Source: JANMMJ01 sp031373255 (GTDB lineage: Bacteria > Pseudomonadota > Alphaproteobacteria > Rhizobiales > Aestuariivirgaceae). Taken from it: 64,000 nt of DNA. The notes under the pieces were generated by a model. The model saw only the letters and a program-made list of their open reading frames with translations. It was not told the origin of the DNA and searched no databases. How positions within the stretch are numbered: the first letter of the stretch is position 1; each line of letters starts with the position of its first letter. The position numbers were made by a program, and so were the translations under genes. The stretch covers positions 1 to 64,000 of the forward strand of contig JANMMJ010000068.1 of assembly GCA_031373255.1 (NCBI GenBank). Reading direction: 5' to 3'. This document shows positions 8,352 through 17,055 of this stretch, piece after piece.

Positions 8352-11300
8352 AACCGTCAATCTCGGCCTGCCATTGCTTGAGTCGGCCCAAGCCCAGAAA
8401 CACGTGACCCACAACGAAGCGCTGGTCCTGCTCGATGCCACGGCGCATCTGGCTGTGCTGTCACGCGTAATTTCCACGCCGCCCGCTTCGCCAGCACAGG
8501 GTGACCGCTACCTTGTCGGATCAGCGTCTGTGGGCGCATGGAGCGGCCATGCCAGCGGCCTTGCCTTCTTCCAGGATGGCGGCTGGCGCTTTGCCACGCC
8601 AAAGGCAGGTTGGCGCGTCTGGGTGATCGCCGAGAACAAACTGATTGTCTTCGATGGAGCCATCTGGCGCGATACGGGCTCTGGCGGAAACAGCGGTCCT
8701 GTATTCGCCGTGGCCTCACAGGCAATCGAATATGGGCGGCTGACTTTGGCGGGCGCCGGCGATGCGTCGCTGGCTTCGACTGGGGGCACGATCAGCTCCC
8801 TCACGCTTGGTACGCGAACCAGGGGTTCAAACCACTTCACCACGTTCGCCGGCAAATTGCGGGCGGCGGCCGTGCCCGCGGATCCTGTCTATGAATGGAC
8901 CGGCTGCACCGCCAGCGATGGAACCTCGGCATCATCGCCGTTCACCCTCACGGTAAACACCTTTCCGCAAAGCTACAGCATCGCATCCCTGGCCGAGGCC
9001 AATGCGGCCATGACCGACATCCTCGCCAACGCCACGCAGGAACGCACCATCCTCGCGCGCCCAGTGAGCTACGGCGACTGGGAGGACGACGTCACCTACA
9101 ATACGCCGTTCAAGAGCAGAGCCTTCACCTACGGCCTTGTGTTCAAGTCTTCAGCGAACGGGGGCGATCTGCCCCGCGCGGCCTTTGGCAAGATCACCAT
9201 CATGAGCGCGAGCGGCATCACGCTGCGTGGTCTGGAACTCACCCGGTCTCCTGTCGGAAACTGGGCGCTGATCTCGGCCGGCGGAAATTCGCAGAATATT
9301 TGGATCGATCAATGCAACATCGGCTTTGATACTCCGGCTGACCTGTTCGGCGACTACGCGACGGCTCAATACAACCAGAACTCGACGGCGTTCGGCACCT
9401 TTGACTCCGGTGGTGACTTCCCGGCCAACGTGGCGATCACCAACTGTTATGTCCACGACATTCACCGGGGCATCGGCATCACCTGCAAGGGCTATGCACG
9501 TGTTATCGGCAATACGGTCGACCGCTTCTACGAGGGCGGACTGAGCATCGGGTCATCCTATATCGACGGTGTGCCGCCTACCGAAACGACGGTCAGCTTC
9601 AACACCATCAAGCGCCCGTTTTCGCTCTCGTCCGATTTCAACAACCCGCACGCGGACGCAATTTTTCTCCGCTTCGCCACGCTTTCGATGGATGTCACCA
9701 ACATCAGGGTCGTAGGCAATCTGATCTATATTGGCGAAACCAGAGGCAACTGCCAGGGGTTGTTCATCTCCGACGTGGCCGCCGGACATTTCGTGACCGC
9801 CGATGTCATCGGCAATATCATCGAGTCGGGTCAGGCGCGTAGCATCGACATCCGCCACGCCAAGGGCTGCCGCGTGATTGGCAATGTGGCCTGGCGCACC
9901 CGCGATTCCGGCCCTCACGATGGCGGCTACATCAACGTGGGCGGCGATGAGAACGGCAACTTCGCTGCAGGGGCGGACTATTTCGCCAATGGCGGGACGA
10001 TTGTCGCCGATAGTGTGGCACTGGCCTACACCATCGAGCCGACAGCCCTCAGCATCAACAATTACGATGCTTCGAACTATTTGACGGAGCATGCCGCACT
10101 CTTTGTCGGCCCTTACCGCATTCCGCGGAGCGACACGGAGGCCCTGCAGATCTATTCGCCGAAGCCGGGCGGGCCCTTGGATGCGGCAACACCAAAGATC
10201 GGCAAGGCCTATACCGATTTTGGCAACCGCACGGTGAATCACCCGCGCCTCGCAGCCGCCGCCGGTGTCACTGACGGCGACAAGGGCGATGTCACGGTAT
10301 CGGGTTCGGGCGCAAGCTGGACCATCGACAATGCCGCCGTGACCAATGCCAAGCTGGCAAACGCTCCGGCTTTGACCGTCAAGGGCAACAACACCGGCAG
10401 CGCGGCAGGTCCGGCCGATCTGACGGCAGCACAGGTGCGCGCCCTGCTGAATGTGGCTGACGGCGCCAACCTTTACGTTCATCCCAACCATACGGGAGAT
10501 GTAACCTCGATCGGGGACAGCGCCACGGCGATCGCCGGCAATGCCGTGACCGATGCCAAGCTGAGGGACAGTGCCGCCTCGTCGGTGATCGGCCGGGCTG
10601 CGGCAACAGCCGGCGATCCCGCCGACATTGTGGCTTCGGCTGACACCGTGCTGATGATGACCGGCGGCACGGTGGGATTTGCCAAGGTTTCCGGCAGTCA
10701 GGTGAATGGCTCGACGCTGCAGAATTCGAAACTCTCGGCCATGGCGGCTGGCACCCTCAAAGGCAACAACACCGGAGCTGCCGCTAACCCCATCGATCTC
10801 ACCGCACCGCAAGCAACCGCGATGCTCGACACGTTTACCACTTCGCTCAAGGGGCTGGTGCCGCCAAGCGGCGGCGGCACGGCGAACTTTCTGCGGGCAG
10901 ACGGGGCATTCGCGACACCGGCCGGCGGGGGCAATGTTTCAGGACCGGGAAGTGCTGCCGATAACGCGCTGGCGCGTTTTGATGGCGCGACCGGCACTTT
11001 GCTGCAGAACAGTGCTGCGGCGGTGGACGATGATGGCGAACTGATTCTCAGGAACAACGGCGGCGCCAATCCAGGCGTAGTTGGCGGAGAGCATTTCATC
11101 ATGCTCGCTGCCGATTACACCTTGGCCAGTTCCACCGCGGAACAGAAACTCTTCAATGCCACATCGAACGGTGCGCTAAGCCTTGCAGCCGGAACTTATT
11201 TCTTCGAGGCCTTGCTCTACCTGACAACCATGTCGGCGACCTCAGGCAACGGCGCATTCGATCTGCTGGGAGCGGGAACGGCCACCATTGGCTCGGCGCT

Positions 11301-11583
11301 CTATGCGGCCGTAGGCATCGACAGCACGACGCCGCTGAGTGCTGCAAGCCAGACCGGATCACTCTCGGCCACGGCACAAAGCGCCGCTTCGATTGTGACC
11401 GCGGCAACCGGCACTGGTCTCGCAACCAGGATCAGCGGCACGTTCCGCGTGACGGCTGGCGGAACCATCATCCCGTCGATCACCCTCGTCACAGCCGCCG
11501 CAGCACTCGTCAAGGCCAACTCGTATTTCTCCTGCCGCCGCATCGGAACCGGAACCGTGACGAGCGTTGGCGCGTGGGCCTGA
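8344..11583 (+). CDS. Tail fibre: DUF2793 anchor, parallel beta-helix and repeat stalk
   Basis: A 1079-residue protein. Residues 1 to about 115 form a DUF2793 domain (LGLPLLESAQAQKHVTHNEA), the module that attaches fibres to GTA/phage tails. Residues about 290-560 contain regularly spaced Ile/Val-Asn coils (VAITNCYVHD, VIGNTVDRFYEGG, IRVVGNLIYIG, VIGNIIESG, VIGNVAWRT). These are typical of a right-handed beta-helix as in pectate-lyase-like depolymerases. Residues about 640-860 hold repeated KGNNTG(S/A)AA segments typical of trimeric stalks. The C-terminal 130 residues look like a compact receptor-binding head. It overlaps g15 by 8 bases. Its target sugar is unknown. Confidence 0.85.
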   Translation: MSETVNLGLPLLESAQAQKHVTHNEALVLLDATAHLAVLSRVISTPPASPAQGDRYLVGSASVGAWSGHASGLAFFQDGGWRFATPKAGWRVWVIAENKLIVFDGAIWRDTGSGGNSGPVFAVASQAIEYGRLTLAGAGDASLASTGGTISSLTLGTRTRGSNHFTTFAGKLRAAAVPADPVYEWTGCTASDGTSASSPFTLTVNTFPQSYSIASLAEANAAMTDILANATQERTILARPVSYGDWEDDVTYNTPFKSRAFTYGLVFKSSANGGDLPRAAFGKITIMSASGITLRGLELTRSPVGNWALISAGGNSQNIWIDQCNIGFDTPADLFGDYATAQYNQNSTAFGTFDSGGDFPANVAITNCYVHDIHRGIGITCKGYARVIGNTVDRFYEGGLSIGSSYIDGVPPTETTVSFNTIKRPFSLSSDFNNPHADAIFLRFATLSMDVTNIRVVGNLIYIGETRGNCQGLFISDVAAGHFVTADVIGNIIESGQARSIDIRHAKGCRVIGNVAWRTRDSGPHDGGYINVGGDENGNFAAGADYFANGGTIVADSVALAYTIEPTALSINNYDASNYLTEHAALFVGPYRIPRSDTEALQIYSPKPGGPLDAATPKIGKAYTDFGNRTVNHPRLAAAAGVTDGDKGDVTVSGSGASWTIDNAAVTNAKLANAPALTVKGNNTGSAAGPADLTAAQVRALLNVADGANLYVHPNHTGDVTSIGDSATAIAGNAVTDAKLRDSAASSVIGRAAATAGDPADIVASADTVLMMTGGTVGFAKVSGSQVNGSTLQNSKLSAMAAGTLKGNNTGAAANPIDLTAPQATAMLDTFTTSLKGLVPPSGGGTANFLRADGAFATPAGGGNVSGPGSAADNALARFDGATGTLLQNSAAAVDDDGELILRNNGGANPGVVGGEHFIMLAADYTLASSTAEQKLFNATSNGALSLAAGTYFFEALLYLTTMSATSGNGAFDLLGAGTATIGSALYAAVGIDSTTPLSAASQTGSLSATAQSAASIVTAATGTGLATRISGTFRVTAGGTIIPSITLVTAAAALVKANSYFSCRRIGTGTVTSVGAWA

Positions 11584-11619
11584 TCTGACGTCTCGGCGAA
11601 CGTTCGAAAGAATAATCCA

Positions 11620-11841
11620 ATGGTTCGAAATGCCCAGCATGAACTCGGCGAATTGCGCGCCCGTGTTGCCGCGGTTGAAATGGAAGTGCAGGGCCTTCGC
11701 CGCGACGTGCGCGAAATTCGCGACGCCTTGATTGGCCTGCGCGGCGGCTGGCGGCTGCTCACCATCCTGATCGCCATATCCGCATCGCTTGGTGCAGCAC
11801 TCGCCAAGCTTCTGCCGGCATTGCAATGGCCGCGCCTTTGA
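11620..11841 (+). CDS. Coiled-coil plus single membrane helix protein, holin/XhlA-like
   Basis: The 73-residue protein has an N-terminal heptad-rich coiled coil (ELGELRARVAAVEMEVQGLR) and one membrane helix (LLTILIAISASLGAALAKLL). This is the architecture of XhlA/hemolysin-type accessory holins. It lies between the tail fibre and the lysozyme, where a holin is expected. No strong Shine-Dalgarno is visible. The function is inferred from architecture and position only. Confidence 0.6.
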   Translation: MVRNAQHELGELRARVAAVEMEVQGLRRDVREIRDALIGLRGGWRLLTILIAISASLGAALAKLLPALQWPRL

Positions 11842-11872
11842 TCTCTCAATCTGACAGCAAAAGGAAACTCCA

Positions 11873-12568
11873 ATGAAACTGACGACCGAAGGACTGGACC
11901 TGATCAAGCGCTTCGAAGGCTTCCGCGCCAACGCCTATCGCGATCCCGCCGGCATATGGACCATTGGCTATGGCCACACCTCGGCGGCGGGCGCTCCAGA
12001 AGTTGCCGAAGGCATGGAAATCTCTCGCGATGAGGCGGCGCGCATCCTTGCCCGCGATGTCGATAATTTCGCCGCTGGCGTGCGGAAGCTCCTCACCCGG
12101 GAATTGAGCGACAGGCAGTTCTCGGCTCTGGTCAGCTTCGCCTATAATGTTGGATTGGCAGGTCTCCAGGGATCGTCGGTACTCAAGGCGGCCAATGCCG
12201 GGAATGTCGCGGCAGTCTCGCGGCGGCTCCAGCTTTGGGTCAAGGCCGGTGGTCAGGTGCTGCCTGGCCTTGTCAAGCGCCGGGCCGCTGAAGCCGCCCT
12301 GTTTGCTGGTGGCGATAGCAGCGATTCACCCATAACCCAGGTGATTGAGAGCCTGCGCGGTAAATCCCTCTTTGGCAGCACCACCAATCTGGCCGCGCTG
12401 ATCACGGCGCTGACTGGAACGGCAACAGCACTCTCCGCCAGCTTCAAGGATATCGCCGCCATCACTGGCGGCGAGCCGACGGCGCTCGTGCTGCTGGGCA
12501 TTCTCCTAAGCGCATCCGGCTGGATCATTTACCAGCGCCGCCAAAAAGCGGTGGACGATGGCGTCTAG
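11873..12568 (+). CDS. Glycoside hydrolase 24 lysozyme (endolysin) with C-terminal membrane helix
   Basis: Residues 1-150 form a T4-type lysozyme with the catalytic triad visible: Glu15 in KRFEGFR, Asp24 in YRDP and Thr30 in GIWTIGYGHT. It hydrolyses the MurNAc-GlcNAc bond. Residues about 200-225 form a hydrophobic segment (ALVLLGILLSASGWIIY) followed by positive charges. The enzyme may therefore be membrane-tethered rather than a free cytoplasmic endolysin. An aaggaaac Shine-Dalgarno precedes the ATG. In the GTA setting it would release particles. It is the last gene of the cluster. Confidence 0.9.
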   Translation: MKLTTEGLDLIKRFEGFRANAYRDPAGIWTIGYGHTSAAGAPEVAEGMEISRDEAARILARDVDNFAAGVRKLLTRELSDRQFSALVSFAYNVGLAGLQGSSVLKAANAGNVAAVSRRLQLWVKAGGQVLPGLVKRRAAEAALFAGGDSSDSPITQVIESLRGKSLFGSTTNLAALITALTGTATALSASFKDIAAITGGEPTALVLLGILLSASGWIIYQRRQKAVDDGV

Positions 12569-12579
12569 GCCTGGGCCTA
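12566..12579. terminator. Short dyad between convergent genes
   Basis: Six-base arms TAGGCC and GGCCTA flank a TG loop. The dyad starts within the lysozyme stop codon and reaches the stop of the convergent pilus gene. It is small and lacks a clear T-run, so it is only a weak candidate for a bidirectional terminator. Confidence 0.35.
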
Positions 12580-13941
12580 TTTCGACAGGCGGAGTTGCGA
12601 GAGCTTGAGTCCGATATCGGCAAACGCGGTCTTGAGCTCATCGCCCGTTGTCGCGGAGTAGGCATAGGCCGGCGACGTGGCACAATCCCTGAGCAGTTGC
12701 GTTGCAACCGGCTGGCCCACCAGATCGAAACCGACAGTGTAAACCGTGATGCCGGCATTCTTCATGCCGGTGCACAGCGCCAGCGCCTGCGTGTTGGGAT
12801 CGCCATTGGTGGCATTGCAGTTGATCCTCTCTTGCGCCCTGCTACTGCTCGAATCGCGGCTTACGACGCCATTGCAATAGGCCGTATTGAACACACCATC
12901 GGTCATGATCACCGCAGCCTTGACCAGTTTGGGAGCGCCGTAGTTTGCCGGCTGGCTCGCTGCGGGCCACAGGCTGGCGAAGTTTGGCGAGAGCATATAC
13001 CAAGCCCAGGCTATGCCGATGTGACCGGCGGTCGGGCCGCCGGTTTCGAGACCGGTGATTTTCGCTTTGAGCATCGATTTGTCGGTTGAAAGGGGAACGA
13101 CTTCCGAATCGATGCAACTGCCGGCTGACAGCGCGTAGTGCCGCCCGAGCTTGGCGGCGATAACGCTTGCATCTGTATAGGCCTGCGGGCCAGTGCGCTC
13201 GGTTACGCAGGTCGTGATGTCGAACGTGTTTGATCCGCCCGCCGCTGCATCGAACTTATACTTTTCGCATCCGGGCGTGGTGCAGGTTCCCGCAGTCACA
13301 GCGCCGCGAAGCGTGACGGCATTGGCGCCGACACTCACGGAATTTGAATAAGGCACCAAAGCCATCTTGGAATAGAAATTCGTTTGTGTGTCAGCCACGA
13401 GGATGTCCACGAGATCCTTGGCGGCCACCTTCAGGGCGGCGATCTTGCTGTTGGGCGTACCCATCGAACCCGTCACATCGAGCGCCAGCGCGACTTCGAG
13501 GTTCGTGGCGTTGCGCACCACCTCGTTGCTGATGTGCAGCGGAATGGATTTGTAGCCCATGACGCGCATCAGCGTGGTGGGTACCTCGGCATCGATCGAA
13601 AGCGAAACCCGGTCGTTGTTGACGGAGACCTTGATCGAAGCATCAATCTCCTCGCTTGCATTGGGGTAATTCTGCCTGAAATAGCGGAGCGCCAGTGCCC
13701 GCATGTCGGCGTTGGAAAGCCCCGGGCTATTGCCCACCGCAAGGGCTGCTGCATCGAGCGCCTGGGTCATGCGGGATTCGGCAGCGGTTGCCCGCGTATA
13801 GTCGATGGCTGCGCCGCCGGCGAGAATCAACGGTACCGCGCAAAGCGAGAAGATGAGAGCCACGTTGCCTTCGCGCGCCTTGGCAAAGCGCTTCGCTGCA
13901 GCAACAGTCCTGTTTGTGCGTTTTGGTTCTTGCTTACTCAT
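12577..13941 (-). CDS. TadG-like pilus assembly protein with von Willebrand A domain
   Basis: The 454-residue protein has an N-terminal TadE/TadG-type segment (AREGNVALIFSLCAVPLILAGGAAIDY), which is one membrane helix following the conserved REGN. From about residue 150 there is a von Willebrand A domain whose metal site is written in ALDVTGSMGTPNSK (DxTGS, a variant of DxSxS). These proteins belong to tight-adherence (Flp) pilus systems and face the periplasm. I start at the ATG at 13941 (MSKQEPK); a GTG two codons upstream is also possible. No other Tad gene is nearby, so it is an orphan copy, convergent with the GTA cluster. Confidence 0.82.
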   Translation of the reverse strand: MSKQEPKRTNRTVAAAKRFAKAREGNVALIFSLCAVPLILAGGAAIDYTRATAAESRMTQALDAAALAVGNSPGLSNADMRALALRYFRQNYPNASEEIDASIKVSVNNDRVSLSIDAEVPTTLMRVMGYKSIPLHISNEVVRNATNLEVALALDVTGSMGTPNSKIAALKVAAKDLVDILVADTQTNFYSKMALVPYSNSVSVGANAVTLRGAVTAGTCTTPGCEKYKFDAAAGGSNTFDITTCVTERTGPQAYTDASVIAAKLGRHYALSAGSCIDSEVVPLSTDKSMLKAKITGLETGGPTAGHIGIAWAWYMLSPNFASLWPAASQPANYGAPKLVKAAVIMTDGVFNTAYCNGVVSRDSSSSRAQERINCNATNGDPNTQALALCTGMKNAGITVYTVGFDLVGQPVATQLLRDCATSPAYAYSATTGDELKTAFADIGLKLSQLRLSK

Positions 13942-14316
13942 CGCCACTCACCATCGTCGCGGGATCAAACCGCGCTCGTTTCTGACCATTTGAAATTATG
14001 CGGACTGATTTAGAGAAGCCTTAATCTCCTGTCTCACACACGGTCCTGCGGCTGCCTTCATCGACACGCGGTAAGCAAACTCTCACCAGCGAAGCTAAGA
14101 TTTTTCTTTAAGTGAGGGCAAAGGCGACACGTTCATCCGGGGTTCAGCCCATTGCGCCTAATTATGCGGCACAGGAGACGGCCGGTTGGCACCCGCGATA
14201 GTCTGGCAAGCCTATTATGAGCGCCTCTTAATGATCTGTAATGATTGGATAAGTCCTATTCATCCAAGGTTCATGTAGGCCCCTCTATAAGCATCATCAC
14301 GAAAGGTTGAAAACGT
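13942..14316. promoter_or_regulatory. Divergent intergenic region, 375 bases
   Basis: This gap separates the TadG-like gene (leftward) from the small exported protein (rightward). It is AT-richer than its surroundings, with a taatgattggataag stretch near 14240. A CTATAA at about 14284-14289 could be a -10 element for the rightward gene. I find no coding frame with family resemblance and no clear RNA gene. Confidence 0.4.
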
Positions 14317-14643
14317 ATGTGCTTGGGAAGGATCATGGCAGCTCTGGTGATTGCAATGACGATGGCCGTTGGCCCTGTCACGGCCCAGGTGCGCGTCCAG
14401 GTGCAACCGAAGTTTCAGTATCAGACGCTGCAGCCGCGCCAGCAGAAGCTGCAGCGCCAGCCGCGCGTGCAGCAGCAGGTCAAGCCGAGGATACTCATGA
14501 TCCCGCCTTCGCAGGCCGCGCAAATCGCGATCTCGCAGAATCCCGGCGCGAAACTTCTGAGCATCAAGCCCAAGGGCAACAACTATATCGCCACGATGCG
14601 CCAGGGCAATCAGGTGTTCCGGGTTCCTATACCCGGCAACTGA
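14317..14643 (+). CDS. Small exported PepSY-like protein preceding feuPQ (FeuN candidate)
   Basis: The 108-residue protein has a signal peptide (MCLGRIMAALVIAMTMAVGPVTAQ), a Gln/Arg-rich stretch, and a C-terminal half like a short PepSY-type domain (AAQIAISQNPGAKLLSIKPK, then YIATMRQGNQVFRVPIP). It would be periplasmic. It lies 79 bases upstream of feuP. In Sinorhizobium a small periplasmic protein, FeuN, restrains the sensor FeuQ, so this could be a functional counterpart. Homology to FeuN is not established from sequence alone. The internal ATG at 14335 is an alternative start. Confidence 0.6.
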   Translation: MCLGRIMAALVIAMTMAVGPVTAQVRVQVQPKFQYQTLQPRQQKLQRQPRVQQQVKPRILMIPPSQAAQIAISQNPGAKLLSIKPKGNNYIATMRQGNQVFRVPIPGN

Positions 14644-14722
14644 TATGTCAAGCGGCGCCGGGTTGTCCCTTCCCGGGAAAAACGATAGGACTGTTTCAGT
14701 GTGGGCTTATGAGGCATGACGC

Positions 14723-15394
14723 ATGCGTGTTCTCGTCGTTGAAGACGATCCCGATCTCAATCGCCAGCTGGTGACCGCGCTCACCGATGCTGGTTATGCC
14801 GTGGACAAGGCAATGGATGGCGAGGAAGGCCACTTCCTCGGCGATACCGAGCCCTATGACGCGGTCGTGCTGGATCTGGGATTGCCGGTGCTGGACGGTG
14901 TCAGCGTTCTGGAAAAATGGCGCCGCGCCGGGCGCAAGATGCCGGTGCTCATTCTCACCGCACGCGACCGGTGGAGCGACAAGGTGGCTGGCTTCGACGC
15001 CGGTGCGGACGACTATGTGGCCAAGCCCTTTCACATGGAGGAAGTGCTGGCACGATTGCGCGCCCTGGTGCGACGCACTGCCGGGCACGCCACCAGCGAC
15101 ATCACCTGTGGCCCGCTGATGCTCGATACCAAGAGTGCCCGCGTGACCGTGAACGGCACGGCGATCAAGCTGACCTCGCTCGAGTTCCGCCTGCTCAACT
15201 ATCTCATGATGCACAAGGGCAAGGTGATTTCGCGCACCGAACTTGTCGAGCATCTTTACGACCAGGATTTCGACCGCGATTCGAACACCATCGAAGTGTT
15301 TGTCGGGCGCCTGCGCAAGAAGTTGGGCGTTGACGTCCTCCATACCATCCGGGGCATGGGCTACTGCATTTCAGAGCCGGATAATGCGGGTTAA
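14723..15394 (+). CDS. feuP: FeuP-type OmpR-family response regulator
   Basis: The 223-residue protein has a receiver domain (MRVLVVEDDPDL; phosphoacceptor Asp51 in VVLDLGLP; Lys in YVAKPFHMEE) and an OmpR-type winged helix (SLEFRLLNYLMMHKGKVISR and NTIEVFVGRLRKKLG). The segments GHFLGDTEPYDAV and LTARDRWSDKVAGFDAGADD closely follow rhizobial FeuP as I recall it. FeuP/FeuQ controls cyclic-glucan export and osmoadaptation in Sinorhizobium and is related to PhoP/PhoQ. It overlaps feuQ by 11 bases. Confidence 0.85.
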   Translation: MRVLVVEDDPDLNRQLVTALTDAGYAVDKAMDGEEGHFLGDTEPYDAVVLDLGLPVLDGVSVLEKWRRAGRKMPVLILTARDRWSDKVAGFDAGADDYVAKPFHMEEVLARLRALVRRTAGHATSDITCGPLMLDTKSARVTVNGTAIKLTSLEFRLLNYLMMHKGKVISRTELVEHLYDQDFDRDSNTIEVFVGRLRKKLGVDVLHTIRGMGYCISEPDNAG

Positions 15395-16766
15395 CTCACT
15401 GGCGTTTCGTCTGATGGCCTCATCGGCCATCGTTAGTATCGTCCTTCTCGCCGCCGCGGCCTTTCTCCTCTCCAACCTCTTCCAGACTGCCCTCGAACGC
15501 AATTTCGATGCAAGGCTGCGCGCAGTGCTCGATGGCCTGCTCGGCAACGTCGAACTCACCGAGGAAGGTGCTCCCGCAATGCAGGTGCAACTCGCCGATA
15601 CGAGGTTCACCTTGCCGCTGTCGGGATGGTATTGGCAGGTAACGCCGCCGCCCGACAAGAACATGCAGGACCTTGCCTCGGAGTCATTGCTGGATCAGCG
15701 CCTGCAGCTGCCCGCCGGCGCGAAGATCGCCCGCAGCAGCGACGGCATTGCCAGCTTCTTTCTCGATGACAGCAATGGCGTGAAACTTCGCGCCATCGAG
15801 CAGAAGTTCAAGCTGTTTGGCGGCAAGGAGGATTTTTCCTTTCTCGTGGCCGGCAACTTCGATGAACTGAAGGACGAGGCCGATGCTTTCCGCCAGACGC
15901 TCTATATCGTATTGTTCCTTCTGGGCGCCGGCCTGGTCGTCGCCATCCTCGCCCAGACCCGCTATGGCCTGCGCCCGCTGCGCCGGCTGCAGCAGGCCGT
16001 AACCAGCATTCGCGAGGGCAAGGCGGAGAAGCTCGAAGGCGAATACCCCAGCGAGATCCAGCCGGTTGCCGAGGAACTCAACCTGCTCATTCAGTCAAAC
16101 TCTGAAATCGTCGACCGCGCCAGAACCCAGGTCGGCAATCTGGCCCACGCGCTGAAGACACCCCTCAGTGTACTGACCAACGAGTCAAGTGTTCACAAGG
16201 GTGCACTTGCCGTCAAGGTCAATGAACAGACGCAGGTGATGCGCGACCAGATTAACCTTTATCTGGATCGGGCCCGCCGCGCTGCCAGGGCTCAGACCCT
16301 CGGCGCGGTGACCGAACTCGAACCCGTCCTCGCCGGGCTCGCCCGCACGCTCATGCGTATTCATCAGGAGAAGGGCGTGCGCATCGAACTCGACTGCCCC
16401 GCACATCTGAAATTTCGTGGTGAGCGCCAGGACCTCGAGGAAATGGCGGGCAACCTGCTCGATAATGCCAGCAAATGGGCCAATAAGCGCGTTCTCGTTG
16501 AGGTTTGGCCCTCGCGCGGCGTTGACGTTGCTGACGCCCGGTCATTCATCGATATTGCGGTCAGTGACGATGGCCCGGGGCTTCCGGCCAACAAGCGTGC
16601 CGATGCTCTGAAGCGCGGCAAGCGGCTTGACGAAACCAAGCCCGGCTCGGGCCTGGGTCTCAACATTGTCTCGGAGACGGCCGCGATGTATGGTGGCACC
16701 GTCATTCTCGATGACTCGAAATTGGGTGGGTTGAGGGTTATCCTGAGGTTGCCGTCCATCAAGTGA
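15384..16766 (+). CDS. feuQ: FeuQ-type sensor histidine kinase
   Basis: The 460-residue kinase has two membrane helices (residues 13-33 and about 172-192) around a periplasmic sensor of about 140 residues. A linker then leads to a dimerisation domain with the phosphoacceptor His255 in GNLAHALKTPLSVL, and an HATPase with NLLDNASKW, DDGPGLP and GSGLGLNIV. The LAHALKTPLSVL box is typical of the PhoQ/FeuQ group. I start at the ATG at 15384 inside feuP rather than at the upstream in-frame start at 15243, because the membrane helix follows directly. Confidence 0.85.
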   Translation: MRVNSLAFRLMASSAIVSIVLLAAAAFLLSNLFQTALERNFDARLRAVLDGLLGNVELTEEGAPAMQVQLADTRFTLPLSGWYWQVTPPPDKNMQDLASESLLDQRLQLPAGAKIARSSDGIASFFLDDSNGVKLRAIEQKFKLFGGKEDFSFLVAGNFDELKDEADAFRQTLYIVLFLLGAGLVVAILAQTRYGLRPLRRLQQAVTSIREGKAEKLEGEYPSEIQPVAEELNLLIQSNSEIVDRARTQVGNLAHALKTPLSVLTNESSVHKGALAVKVNEQTQVMRDQINLYLDRARRAARAQTLGAVTELEPVLAGLARTLMRIHQEKGVRIELDCPAHLKFRGERQDLEEMAGNLLDNASKWANKRVLVEVWPSRGVDVADARSFIDIAVSDDGPGLPANKRADALKRGKRLDETKPGSGLGLNIVSETAAMYGGTVILDDSKLGGLRVILRLPSIK

Positions 16767-17054
16767 ATTTGGACATGCCTCAAATTTAATTTTAGATAGA
16801 GCACCGCGTGTAACGTGAGTCTGAACCACGGTTACGAATACTGATTGATTTTCATTTGCGTGATAATTACAAACGGTGACAATTCCATACGCACGGCCAG
16901 AGCGGAGTGTTTGGTTAAGGTCTCACTCAATTTTGGAACTTTGAGCCAATCGACTGATATGGCTCTCACCAATGGCGAGGTGACGTTCGCAGTTTGCCCC
17001 CGGTCGCGGACGCGTCTTGCCTGGGAGCGGATCTTTCGAGGTCCGCTCCCGCTT
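16767..17054 (+). other. Intergenic stretch ending in a terminator; possible small RNA
   Basis: These 288 bases lie between feuQ and the convergent GlxA-type regulator. They are AT-rich at 16770-16900, with a GATAAT near 16861. They end in a strong hairpin followed by GCTTTT. An open frame across the region (16845-17144) has no recognisable family and runs antisense into the regulator gene, so I do not call it. A short non-coding RNA ending at the terminator is possible. Confidence 0.3.
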
Positions 17055-17055
17055 T
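17023..17055 (+). terminator. Rho-independent terminator at the end of the feuQ intergenic region
   Basis: A perfect 9-bp stem (17023-17031 with 17042-17050) encloses a 10-base loop and is followed by gctttt. It lies 256 bases beyond the feuQ stop and directly before the end of the convergent regulator gene. It would stop rightward transcription from feuPQ or from an RNA starting in the gap. Confidence 0.65.

Noticed and set aside
10380..10800. Repeats in the tail fibre as a possible CRISPR-like array
   Set aside because: Only two diverged copies occur, in coding frame, with no regular spacers; they encode stalk modules.
9553..10812. 419-codon antisense frame inside the tail fibre
   Set aside because: It mirrors the repeat-rich fibre gene and has low-complexity content; no start signal or family was seen.
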